Origin: Neisseriaceae bacterium
GTDB taxonomy: Bacteria > Pseudomonadota > Gammaproteobacteria > Burkholderiales > Neisseriaceae
Direction of reading: 5' to 3'
Assembly (NCBI GenBank): GCA_017446355.1
Contig: JAFSQZ010000178.1
Location: 1-7,079, forward strand
Length of the DNA stretch: 7,079 nt
The notes under the pieces were generated by a model that worked only from the letters and a program-made list of their open reading frames with translations, was not told where the DNA came from and ran no database searches. Both the position numbers and the translations under genes were made by a program. Shown piece after piece: positions 1 to 5,332 of this stretch (its first letter is position 1; each line of letters opens with the position of its first letter).

Positions 1-474
1 ACAGACGGTAATTTAAAAATTGCTATTGATGCAGTGGGCGCAGCATCTCACTCACACCATTTTTTATCGGTAACCAAATCAGGTCATTCTGCTATCGTGC
101 ATACAACGGGCAATCCTGATTGTCATGTGATTTTGCGTGGTGGTAAAGAGCCTAACTATGACCGTGAACATGTTCAGGCAGCTGTGGCACAATTCGCCAA
201 ATCTGGAATCAGTACAAAGTTGATGATTGATTTTAGTCATGCGAATAGTTGCAAGGATTTTACGCGTCAAATGTTGGTTGCCGAAGATGTTGCTGCACAA
301 ATTCAGGCAGGTGAGAATAATATTATGGGCGTTATGGTGGAGAGCCATTTGGAAGAGGGTCGCCAAGATAAGCCAGAAGTTTATGGTAAAAGCATCACCG
401 ATGCTTGTATCGGTTGGGACACCACTGAAGAGATGTTGGCATTGTTGGCAAAAGCTAATCAGGTGCGTGTTTAG
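1..474 (+). CDS. aroG: 3-deoxy-7-phosphoheptulonate (DAHP) synthase, class I, 3' part
   Basis: This is the C-terminal 157 residues of a class I (AroF/G/H-type) DAHP synthase. The enzyme condenses phosphoenolpyruvate and erythrose 4-phosphate, the first step of the shikimate pathway in the cytoplasm. The frame is open from base 1, so the start lies outside the window; E. coli AroG is about 350 residues. Visible family motifs are FLSVTKSGHSAIV, the LRGGKEPNY phosphate-binding loop, IDFSHANS, GVMVESHLEEG and KSITDACIGW. His at 238-240, Glu at 340-342 and Asp at 400-402 align with the metal ligands His268, Glu302 and Asp326 of E. coli AroG. The reading frame is intact to TAG. The residues that set Phe, Tyr or Trp feedback sensitivity are mostly upstream, so the isoenzyme type, and hence the G in the symbol, is a best guess. 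An intrinsic terminator follows 70 nt after the stop. Confidence 0.93.
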   Translation, partial: TDGNLKIAIDAVGAASHSHHFLSVTKSGHSAIVHTTGNPDCHVILRGGKEPNYDREHVQAAVAQFAKSGISTKLMIDFSHANSCKDFTRQMLVAEDVAAQIQAGENNIMGVMVESHLEEGRQDKPEVYGKSITDACIGWDTTEEMLALLAKANQVRV

Positions 475-544
475 GAAGAAAGCGTTGTCGGTGATGTTTT
501 CTTTTGAAAATATGTGATTCACTGTTTTTTCTGTGATAAAAAAG

Positions 545-584
545 AATAATCTTGCTGGTTAAGTGCCAAGCAAGATTATTTTTT
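545..584 (+). terminator. Intrinsic terminator of aroG
   Basis: The arms AATAATCTTGCT (545-556) and AGCAAGATTATT (569-580) are perfectly complementary over 12 bp. The stem can be extended by GG/CC (557-558 with 566-567) around one bulged A, leaving a 7-nt loop. A run of six T (579-584) follows directly. An A-rich stretch precedes the left arm, so the structure might also act on the opposite strand. It uses no DUS sequence, unlike the leuS terminator in this window. Confidence 0.85.
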
Positions 585-603
585 GGGTGAAACTTTTGCA
601 TAC

Positions 604-744
604 TGAAATTTTTGCAAAAACCTACTTTTTATTAGACGAGTTTTTCATAGGAAAACGAAGAATCTTAATGGATTGTTTTATAAAAGATTCTTCGCTTACG
701 CTCAGAATGACTAATAAAAAAAGCAGGGTTTTGCAAAGGTTTCA
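604..744. repeat. Inverted-repeat element 1 (MITE-like), about 141 bp
   Basis: The ends are long imperfect inverted repeats. The left arm at 604-635 reads TGAAATTTTTGCAAAAACCT and continues ACTTTTTATTAG. The reverse complement of 711-744 reads TGAAACCTTTGCAAAACCCT and continues GCTTTTTTTATTAG. They differ at four positions plus a 2-nt length change in the T run. A second perfect 11-bp inverted repeat is nested inside (656-666 with 684-694). No protein is encoded. The right end merges into a DUS (741-755), and the left end (ACTGAAA) could be a degraded DUS end. The same arms recur in the element at 834-977. I see no clear target-site duplication. The mobile-element interpretation is an inference from the terminal repeats and the second copy. 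Confidence 0.7.
656..694. repeat. Nested hairpin inside element 1
   Basis: CGAAGAATCTT (656-666) and AAGATTCTTCG (684-694) form a perfect 11-bp inverted repeat around a 17-nt loop. A GCTTACGCTCAGAATGAC string follows the right arm. This style of sequence (GAAGAATC with TCATTCTGA) resembles short interspersed palindromes that I recall from many bacterial genomes; that resemblance is from memory. Confidence 0.7.
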
Positions 745-750
745 GGCTGC
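725..750 (+). repeat. 26-bp direct repeat, copy 1
   Basis: A 26-base string, starting AGGGTTTTGCAAAGG and ending TTTCAGGCTGC, is repeated without mismatch at 958-983. It forms the right end of element 1 and includes the first half of the DUS at 741-755. In copy 1 the DUS is completed (CCTGAA follows). Confidence 0.9.
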
Positions 751-755
751 CTGAA
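741..755 (+). repeat. DNA uptake sequence (palindromic 15-mer)
   Basis: TTCAGGCTGCCTGAA contains the AG-simDUS 12-mer AGGCTGCCTGAA at 744-755. Because it is an odd-centred palindrome, it also contains the Kingella-type 12-mer on the opposite strand. In Neisseriaceae the DUS is the recognition site for selective DNA import through type IV pili and ComP. It abuts the right arm of inverted-repeat element 1. Confidence 0.9.
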
Positions 756-780
756 CGATTGCGTTTTGCTCTTTGTGTTT

Positions 781-818
781 AGGAGATTGCCACGCCGTTT
801 CACGGCTCGCAATGACGG
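781..818. repeat. Structured hairpin repeat, copy 1
   Basis: The string AGGAGATT...AATGACGG frames a two-part hairpin. The outer stem is ATTGC (786-790) with GCAAT (809-813). The inner stem is GCCGT (794-798) with ACGGC (802-806) around the loop TTC. The related copy at 996-1039 keeps the frame and both stems with different but still paired bases, which suggests that the structure itself is conserved. It is non-coding, and its function is unknown. Confidence 0.75.
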
Positions 819-833
819 AAATTTTCTAGAAAT

Positions 834-977
834 TGAAACCTTTGCAAAACTTGTCATTCTGAACTTTTCGCAGAAAAGTGAAGAATCTCATTCTTTGTTT
901 GATAAAGATTTTTCCCTTTCACTTCGTTCAAGGTCAAAATGACGAATCGTACAAAGTAGGGTTTTGCAAAGGTTTCA
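834..977. repeat. Inverted-repeat element 2 (MITE-like), about 144 bp
   Basis: TGAAACCTTTGCAAAAC (834-850) is matched perfectly by its reverse complement at 961-977, a 17-bp terminal inverted repeat. Inside, GTCATTCTGAAC (853-864) pairs with 932-943 at 10 of 12 positions, so the element is largely one long imperfect palindrome. A small hairpin CTTTTC/GAAAAG lies at 864-878. The terminal arms are those of element 1, and the lengths are alike (144 and 141 bp). The right end runs into an incomplete DUS (TTCAGGCTGC followed by TC). No coding sequence is evident. Confidence 0.75.
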
Positions 978-983
978 GGCTGC
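958..983 (+). repeat. 26-bp direct repeat, copy 2
   Basis: This is identical to 725-750. It forms the right end of element 2. Here the DUS half is not completed: after TTCAGGCTGC comes TCTTT, whereas copy 1 continues CCTGAA and only reaches TGCTCTTT at 767-774. This looks like loss of about 18 bp between two short TGC repeats in copy 2, or an insertion in copy 1. Confidence 0.9.
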
Positions 984-995
984 TCTTTAATGGTC

Positions 996-1039
996 AGGAG
1001 ATTACTACATCCTTGCTTTGCAAGGCTTCGTAATGACGG
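996..1039. repeat. Structured hairpin repeat, copy 2
   Basis: The same frame as at 781-818 (AGGAGATT at the start, AATGACGG at the end) holds an outer stem ATTAC (1001-1005) with GTAAT (1030-1034). The inner stem is CCTTGC (1011-1016) with GCAAGG (1020-1025) around the loop TTT. Relative to copy 1 the outer stem changes G-C to A-T on both sides, and the inner stem is replaced entirely yet remains paired. Confidence 0.75.
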
Positions 1040-1053
1040 TGAAATATTAAACG

Positions 1054-1091
1054 TTTCAGGCTGCCTGAAAAGGTGTTCAGGCAGCCTGAAA
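1054..1091 (-). terminator. leuS terminator made of two opposed DUS
   Basis: The 16-base arm at 1054-1069 (TTTCAGGCTGCCTGAA) is exactly complementary to 1076-1091 around a 6-nt loop. It begins 6 nt after the leuS stop. Each arm carries a complete AG-simDUS, one per strand (1058-1069 and 1076-1087). Inverted DUS pairs acting as terminators are a known neisserial feature. The T run after the hairpin on the minus strand is weak (CGTTTAATATTT). It may also work on the plus strand, where the hairpin is followed by AAAAAGG and has no T run. Confidence 0.8.
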
Positions 1092-1097
1092 AAGGAT

Positions 1098-3731
1098 TTA
1101 AACAACAATATTTACCAAGCGTTTTGGCACAACGATGACTTTTTTCAATGGTTTGCCATCAATAAATTTTTGTGCGCCTGCGCTGGCGATGGCTGTGGCT
1201 TTGATGTTTTCTTCATCAGCATCAGCAGCAACGGTGATTTTGTCGCGCAGCTTGCCATTGACTTGCACCATCAGTTCTATTTCATCTTGCACCATTGCGC
1301 TGGCATCGGCTTTTGGCCAACTTTGTTGCCATAAGTTTGCACCTTGATTAAGCTCGCCCCAAAGGGTTTCACAAATGTGTGGCACAATAGGTGAAAGCAA
1401 TAAGATGATGTTTTCTAACACTTCTCGTGCAACGCTTTGTCCGATTTCGCTTTGCGTGTCGGTTTTGTCGTATTGGTTGAGCAATGCCATAATGGCGGCA
1501 ACAACGGTGTTGAATTGTTGACGACGATCGTAGTCATCGGTTACTTTGGCAATGGTTTGATGAAGTTTCAAACGTAAGTCTTTCAGGCTGCCTGAAACAT
1601 TGTTGGCGTTGCCCGAAAAAGCGGTAACGTTTGCGCCACCTTGTTGGATAAATTCGTAAACGGTTCGCCATAAACGGCGCAAGAAACGGTGTGCGCCTTC
1701 CACGCCTGCATCAGACCATTCTAATGATTGTTCTGGTGGACTGGCAAACATCATAAATAGTCGTGCGGTGTCCGCGCCATAGACGTTAATCAGTTCTTGT
1801 GGGTCTACGCCGTTGTTTTTGGATTTGGACATTTTTTCTATGCCTGAAATGATGACAGGTTGTCCATCAGATTTGAGCGTGGCGGCAATGGCGCGTCCTT
1901 TTTCGTCCAAAGTGAGTGATACGTCTGCTGGGTTAAACCATTCTTTTTTACCGTCAGCTTGTTCACGTAAGTAAGTGGCTTGTAAGACCATTCCTTGTGT
2001 AAGCAAGTTTTTGAATGGTTCGTCTACGCCAACAATGCCTTCATCACGCATCAATTTGGTGAAAAAACGTGCGTAAAGCAGATGCAAAATGGCGTGTTCA
2101 ATGCCACCAATGTATTGGTCTACTTGTTGCCAATACGCTGCGGCTTTGGCATCTACCATTCCTTCTTGACAATCAGGCGACATATAACGGAATTGATACC
2201 AGCTGGATTCTACAAATGTATCCATTGTGTCGGTTTCACGACGCGCAGGTTTACCACAGCAAGGACAAGTGGTTTCGTAAAATTCAGGCATTTTGCTTAA
2301 TGGCGAACCTGCACCATCTGGAATAACGTTTTCAGGCAGCACAACTGGCAAATCTTGTTCTGGCACAGGCACGTCGCCACATTGTTCACAGTGAATAATG
2401 GGAATAGGACAACCCCAATAACGTTGGCGTGAAATGCCCCAATCGCGTAAACGGTATTGTGTTTTGGGTTCACCTGAATTTAATTGTTGCAATTTATCAC
2501 CAATCGCATCAAAGGCTGCCTGAAAATCTAAACCGTTAAATTCGCCAGAATTAACCAATACGCCATTTTCTTTATCGGCATACCAATCTTGCCATTTTTT
2601 ATCGTCAAAAACTTGTTGATTAACGGAAATCACTTGTTTGATGGGCAAATTAAATTTTAAAGCAAATTCAAAATCACGCTCATCGTGAGCAGGCACCGCC
2701 ATAACTGCGCCATCACCATAACCCCACAATACATAGTTGGCAATCCAAACTTCTAATTTTTCGCCATTTAAAGGGTTAATCACAAAGCGACCTGTTGGCA
2801 CACCTTTTTTCTCCATTGTTGCCATATCGGCTTCGGCAACAGATCCTGATTTACATTCGGCAATAAAGTTTTGTAAAACAGGATTATTGGCAGCAGCGGC
2901 TTCTGCCAATGGGTGTTCTGCGGCAACAGCAACATAGGTTGCACCCAAAAGGGTGTCTGGGCGTGTCGTATAAACTTGCAAGAATTTTGCCCAGTCGCCC
3001 GATAAACCCACTTTACTGTCTTCGTCTAATGCGAAACGCACGGTCATACCGCGTGATTTACCAATCCAGTTGCGTTGCATAATTTTCACAGATTCTGGCC
3101 AATCTAATGTGTCCAAATCTGTTAAAAGTTGCTCGGCATAATCGGTGATGCGGAAGTAGTACATCGGAATATCGCGTTTTTCCACCAACGCGCCTGAACG
3201 CCAACCACGACCGTCAATAACTTGCTCATTTGCCAAAACGGTTTGGTCTACTGGATCCCAGTTTACAGGACCTAATTTTTTATACACGATGCCTTTTTTA
3301 AATAAGCGTGTGAACAATAATTGTTCCCAACGATAATATTCAGGTTTGCACGTTGCAATTTCGCGCTCCCAATCCAATGCAAAACCTAAACTTTTCAATT
3401 GTTGGCGCATATAGGCAATGTTTTTATACGTCCATTCTGCTGGGGCTAAACCGTTGTTAATCGCGGCATTTTCCGCTGGCATACCAAATGCGTCCCAGCC
3501 CATAGGTTGCAACACGTTAAAACCTTGCATTTGTTTAAAACGACTGCGCACATCGCCAATGGTGTAGTTACGCACGTGTCCCATATGCAGTTTACCGCTG
3601 GGATAAGGAAACATTGATAAACAATAAAATTTGGGTTTATTGGTGTCGTTGGCAACATTAAACGCACGATTATTTGCCCATTTTTCTTGGGCGGCTGGCT
3701 CAATAAGAGAGGGTTGATAATATTCTTGCAT
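1098..3731 (-). CDS. leuS: Leucyl-tRNA synthetase
   Basis: LeuRS charges tRNA-Leu with leucine in the cytoplasm and edits mischarged amino acids. It is complete at 877 residues; E. coli LeuRS has 860. The class I signatures are present: HMGH at residues 49-52 within YPSGKLHMGHVRNYTIGD, and KMSKS at 633-637. The CP1 editing domain shows the threonine-rich TTRPDT (255-260) and AHDERDFEF with Asp350, matching Asp345 of the E. coli enzyme. A cysteine module (Cys448, Cys451, Cys489, Cys492) suggests a zinc-ribbon-like insertion. The anticodon-binding domain follows, with the usual C-terminal QVNGKLRDKITV and LVNIVV. A linker around residues 705-719 is low in complexity and is encoded in part by a DUS. 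The ATG is supported by the MQEYYQPSLIE start, although the ribosome binding site is weak (GTAAAG). The gene stands alone between its own promoter and terminator. Confidence 0.98.
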   Translation of the reverse strand: MQEYYQPSLIEPAAQEKWANNRAFNVANDTNKPKFYCLSMFPYPSGKLHMGHVRNYTIGDVRSRFKQMQGFNVLQPMGWDAFGMPAENAAINNGLAPAEWTYKNIAYMRQQLKSLGFALDWEREIATCKPEYYRWEQLLFTRLFKKGIVYKKLGPVNWDPVDQTVLANEQVIDGRGWRSGALVEKRDIPMYYFRITDYAEQLLTDLDTLDWPESVKIMQRNWIGKSRGMTVRFALDEDSKVGLSGDWAKFLQVYTTRPDTLLGATYVAVAAEHPLAEAAAANNPVLQNFIAECKSGSVAEADMATMEKKGVPTGRFVINPLNGEKLEVWIANYVLWGYGDGAVMAVPAHDERDFEFALKFNLPIKQVISVNQQVFDDKKWQDWYADKENGVLVNSGEFNGLDFQAAFDAIGDKLQQLNSGEPKTQYRLRDWGISRQRYWGCPIPIIHCEQCGDVPVPEQDLPVVLPENVIPDGAGSPLSKMPEFYETTCPCCGKPARRETDTMDTFVESSWYQFRYMSPDCQEGMVDAKAAAYWQQVDQYIGGIEHAILHLLYARFFTKLMRDEGIVGVDEPFKNLLTQGMVLQATYLREQADGKKEWFNPADVSLTLDEKGRAIAATLKSDGQPVIISGIEKMSKSKNNGVDPQELINVYGADTARLFMMFASPPEQSLEWSDAGVEGAHRFLRRLWRTVYEFIQQGGANVTAFSGNANNVSGSLKDLRLKLHQTIAKVTDDYDRRQQFNTVVAAIMALLNQYDKTDTQSEIGQSVAREVLENIILLLSPIVPHICETLWGELNQGANLWQQSWPKADASAMVQDEIELMVQVNGKLRDKITVAADADEENIKATAIASAGAQKFIDGKPLKKVIVVPKRLVNIVV
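1582..1596 (+). repeat. DNA uptake sequence inside leuS
   Basis: TTCAGGCTGCCTGAA is an exact AG-simDUS (1585-1596) in palindromic form. On the leuS strand it encodes Ser-Gly-Ser-Leu-Lys (residues 713-717), in a linker where LeuRS sequences vary, just before the conserved HQTIAKVTDDYDRR segment. Confidence 0.9.
2513..2524 (+). repeat. DNA uptake sequence inside leuS (non-palindromic)
   Basis: AGGCTGCCTGAA is an exact AG-simDUS preceded by CAA, so it does not form the 15-bp palindrome and distinguishes the Simonsiella dialect from the Kingella one. On the coding strand it yields Phe-Gln-Ala-Ala-Phe (LeuRS residues 403-407). Confidence 0.9.
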
Positions 3732-3801
3732 AATTTTGCTTTACTAATAACTAATAAATAAGGAAATAAAGAAAAAACAAATAGAAAAAACAAAACGTGT
3801 G

Positions 3802-3830
3802 ATTATAACCGTTTTCAGGCTGCCTGAAAA
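3802..3830 (-). promoter_or_regulatory. Putative leuS promoter
   Basis: On the minus strand a perfect -10 box TATAAT lies at 3807-3802. A 17-nt spacer separates it from TTTTCA (3830-3825), a 4-of-6 match to TTGACA. The expected start near 3795 gives a leader of about 64 nt. The -35 hexamer and most of the spacer are DUS sequence (3814-3828). Confidence 0.55.
3814..3828 (+). repeat. DNA uptake sequence upstream of leuS
   Basis: TTCAGGCTGCCTGAA contains an exact AG-simDUS at 3817-3828 and is palindromic. It overlaps the predicted leuS -35 region. Confidence 0.9.
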
Positions 3831-4021
3831 AGTGAACGCAGTATTATCGTGTGAAATTTTTGCGAATGCTTCGTGTTGTCCAAAACAACGGCAAAATTGA
3901 CGATACTTTGTTTTTCATTCACCTTACTGATGACCACTGTTTAAAATAACAAAAAATGAAAATATTTTGTCTTTTTCCGAGCATAATGATTTGTTGTTTT
4001 CAGGCAGCTGTTTACCAAGTT

Positions 4022-4047
4022 AATGTATTTTTAGAATGTATTTTTAG
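4022..4047 (+). repeat. Tandem 13-bp duplication before the rpsT promoter
   Basis: AATGTATTTTTAG occurs twice without a gap (4022-4034 and 4035-4047). The second copy falls about 45 to 57 bases before the predicted transcription start, where an AT-rich UP element would sit. Whether it contributes to promoter strength is an inference. Confidence 0.8.
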
Positions 4048-4056
4048 ATTAAAAAC

Positions 4057-4085
4057 TTGCATTTAAATACTGAAACACTTAAAAT
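4057..4085 (+). promoter_or_regulatory. Putative rpsT promoter
   Basis: TTGCAT (4057-4062) and TAAAAT (4080-4085) are separated by an ideal 17-nt spacer. Transcription would begin near 4092, giving a leader of about 37 nt. AT-rich tandem repeats lie directly upstream. Confidence 0.6.
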
Positions 4086-4128
4086 GGCGCGTTTTATTTT
4101 TATATCAATTATTTTTAGGAGTAACTCA

Positions 4129-4392
4129 ATGGCTAATAGCGCACAAGCACGTAAACGCGCACGTCAATCTTCAAAACAACGCGCACACAACGCTAGCTTG
4201 CGTACTGCGTTTCGTACCGCAGTGAAAAAAGTATTAAAAGCAGTTGAAGCTGGTGATAAAGCTGCTGCACAAGCTGCTTATCAAGAAAATGTAAAAATTA
4301 TTGACCGTATTGCTGATAAAGGTGTGTTTCATAAAAACAAAGCAGCGCGTCATAAAAGCCGTTTGTCTGCCAAAGTTAAAGCTATGGCTTAA
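4129..4392 (+). CDS. rpsT: 30S ribosomal protein S20
   Basis: S20 is a primary 16S rRNA-binding protein of the 30S subunit. It has 87 residues, the usual size, and the typical start MANSAQARKRARQSSKQRAHN, highly basic and helical. The C-terminal part includes GVFHKNKAARHKSRLSAKVKAM, also typical. The frame is open upstream to an ATG at 4069 and a TTG at 4057, but the ATG at 4129 is chosen because AGGAG (4117-4121) sits 7 nt before it and the family N-terminus starts there. The gene is monocistronic: its own promoter at 4057-4085 and a strong terminator at 4460-4494. In E. coli, S20 represses its own translation; I cannot show that here. Confidence 0.98.
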   Translation: MANSAQARKRARQSSKQRAHNASLRTAFRTAVKKVLKAVEAGDKAAAQAAYQENVKIIDRIADKGVFHKNKAARHKSRLSAKVKAMA

Positions 4393-4459
4393 TGGTTCGT
4401 TTTAATTCGTTTTAATGGTTTGTCCATTGTTTGTTTAAACGAAAAATAATTTAAAACGG

Positions 4460-4494
4460 TTCAGGCAGGATAGTTCATCGCTATCCTGCCTGAA
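4460..4494. terminator. Bidirectional terminator between rpsT and panB
   Basis: TTCAGGCAGGATAG (4460-4473) and CTATCCTGCCTGAA (4481-4494) form a perfect 14-bp stem with a 7-nt loop. On the plus strand it is followed by TTTTTGTGTTTT, a good terminator for rpsT. On the minus strand it begins 23 nt after the panB stop and is followed by CGTTTTAAATTATTTTT. The outer part of the arms resembles half a DUS (TTCAGGCAGG), but neither arm is a complete 12-mer. Confidence 0.9.
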
Positions 4495-4517
4495 TTTTTG
4501 TGTTTTATGCAAACATC

Positions 4518-5309
4518 TTATGCCAAAAACTGATATTCTTCTGCTGGGAATGTTTTATTTTTGACTTCTCGCACATAAGCTTCAAAGGCTGCCTGAATAT
4601 TGGGTTGTCCTTCCATAAAATTTTTGACAAATTTTGCGGTTTTGCCAGGAAAAATACCAAGTATGTCGTGCATCACCAAAACTTGTCCATCACAATCCAA
4701 GCCTGCGCCAATACCAATAGTTGGACAGCTTACATTATCGGTAATGCGTTTTGCGAGTTGACTGGGGACGCATTCCATTAAAATCATTGCCGCGCCTGCT
4801 TCTTGGTGTGCCATTGCATCGTTGTACACAGCAGCTGCGGCATCTCCGCGTCCTTGTACTTTGTAACCACCAAAAATATTAACATATTGTGGCGTTAAAC
4901 CAATGTGTGCGCACACTGGAATGGCGCGTTCTTGTAGGAAACGAACGGTTGGGGCCATTACGGCTCCGCCTTCTAATTTCACCATATGTGCGCCTGCTGC
5001 GATGAGTTGTGATGCAGCGGCAAAGGCTTGTTCTTTACTTTGCTGATAAGCACCAAAAGGTAAGTCGGCAACAATCATTGCTTGACTGTTTCCACGCGCC
5101 ACGCAAGCGGTATGATAAGCCATATCATCATTGCTTACAGGCAGCGTGGAAGTATGTCCTTGCACGGTCATTCCTAATGAGTCGCCTATCAACAACATAT
5201 CCACACCAGCGCGATTCATCATTGCGGCGAAACTGGCTTCGTAACAAGTAAGCATCGCAATTTTTTCGCCATTTTGTTTCATTTCACGTAAACGATTGAT
5301 GTTTATCAT
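4518..5309 (-). CDS. panB: 3-methyl-2-oxobutanoate hydroxymethyltransferase
   Basis: PanB (ketopantoate hydroxymethyltransferase) transfers a hydroxymethyl group from methylene-tetrahydrofolate to 2-oxoisovalerate, the first committed step of pantothenate and CoA synthesis. It has 263 residues; the E. coli enzyme has 264. Family motifs in order are LLIGDSLGMTVQGH (Asp43), ADLPFGAY (Asp82), KLEGG (Glu113), PVCAHIGLTPQ, NIFGGYKVQGRG, MECVP with catalytic Glu179, and IGIGAGLDCDGQVLVMHD. The three magnesium-binding acidic residues are in place. The ATG is supported by AAGGA (5318-5322) 8 nt upstream. It is the last gene of the minus-strand group, 23 nt after the spermidine-synthase-like gene, and ends at the shared terminator. 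I see no panC in the window. A DUS encodes Ile-Gln-Ala-Ala-Phe near the C-terminus. Confidence 0.97.
   Translation of the reverse strand: MININRLREMKQNGEKIAMLTCYEASFAAMMNRAGVDMLLIGDSLGMTVQGHTSTLPVSNDDMAYHTACVARGNSQAMIVADLPFGAYQQSKEQAFAAASQLIAAGAHMVKLEGGAVMAPTVRFLQERAIPVCAHIGLTPQYVNIFGGYKVQGRGDAAAAVYNDAMAHQEAGAAMILMECVPSQLAKRITDNVSCPTIGIGAGLDCDGQVLVMHDILGIFPGKTAKFVKNFMEGQPNIQAAFEAYVREVKNKTFPAEEYQFLA
4586..4597 (+). repeat. DNA uptake sequence inside panB
   Basis: AGGCTGCCTGAA is an exact AG-simDUS, non-palindromic because CAA precedes it. On the coding strand it gives Gln-Ala-Ala within NIQAAFEAY near the PanB C-terminus. Confidence 0.9.
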
Positions 5310-5332
5310 AGCTTTTATCCTTGTTTAAATGG

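Larger units (their letters stand above)
475..1097. other. Convergent intergenic region filled with repeats
   Basis: This 623-base gap lies between the 3' ends of aroG (+) and leuS (-). I see no protein with family-like sequence, no tRNA and no ribosome binding site before an open frame. Instead it holds, in order: the aroG terminator (545-584), an inverted-repeat element (604-744) ending in a DUS, a structured hairpin repeat (781-818), a second inverted-repeat element (834-977), a second copy of the hairpin repeat (996-1039), and the DUS-pair terminator of leuS (1054-1091). Each component is listed separately. Confidence 0.85.
3732..4128. other. Divergent promoter region leuS / rpsT
   Basis: This 397-base gap holds the leuS promoter (3802-3830, minus), a DUS overlapping it (3814-3828), a truncated DUS (GTTTTCAGGCAGCTG at 3996-4010), a 13-bp tandem repeat (4022-4047) and the rpsT promoter (4057-4085). 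Another possible plus-strand promoter is TTCACC (3918-3923) with TAAAAT (3942-3947) at an 18-nt spacing. That is weak, though two promoters for rpsT would match E. coli. I see no RNA gene or credible small protein between 3840 and 4020. Confidence 0.7.

Noticed and set aside
79..522. Open frame of 147 codons on the minus strand opposite aroG
   Set aside because: It lies antisense to a clear DAHP synthase frame, is rich in Cys, His and Asn in the way antisense frames are, and has no family motif.
563..754. Open frame of 63 codons on the plus strand after aroG
   Set aside because: It begins within the aroG terminator and covers inverted-repeat element 1. There is no ribosome binding site and no similarity that I recognise.
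725..983. CRISPR array
   Set aside because: There are only two copies of the 26-bp repeat, 233 bases apart, with related rather than unique sequence between them and no cas genes.
854..1108. Open frame of 84 codons on the minus strand between leuS and aroG
   Set aside because: It runs through the repeat element and the DUS terminator, overlaps the leuS end and has no ribosome binding site or recognisable motif. Its composition reflects the repeats.
3446..3793. Open frame of 115 codons on the minus strand overlapping the leuS start
   Set aside because: It overlaps about 286 bases of leuS in another frame. Its hydrophobic start comes from the A/T-rich leader, not from a signal peptide with a plausible gene.
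3875..3889. Small hairpin GTTGT/ACAAC in the leuS-rpsT gap
   Set aside because: A 5-bp stem without a T run or any second copy is expected by chance in AT-rich DNA.
3897..3929. Promoter starting at TTGACG
   Set aside because: The -35-like hexamer is good, but no -10-like sequence lies 16 to 18 bases downstream.
4057..4128. N-terminal extension of S20 from an upstream start
   Set aside because: The extra 24 residues are not found in the S20 family and would start inside the predicted promoter. AGGAG at 4117-4121 marks the ATG at 4129.
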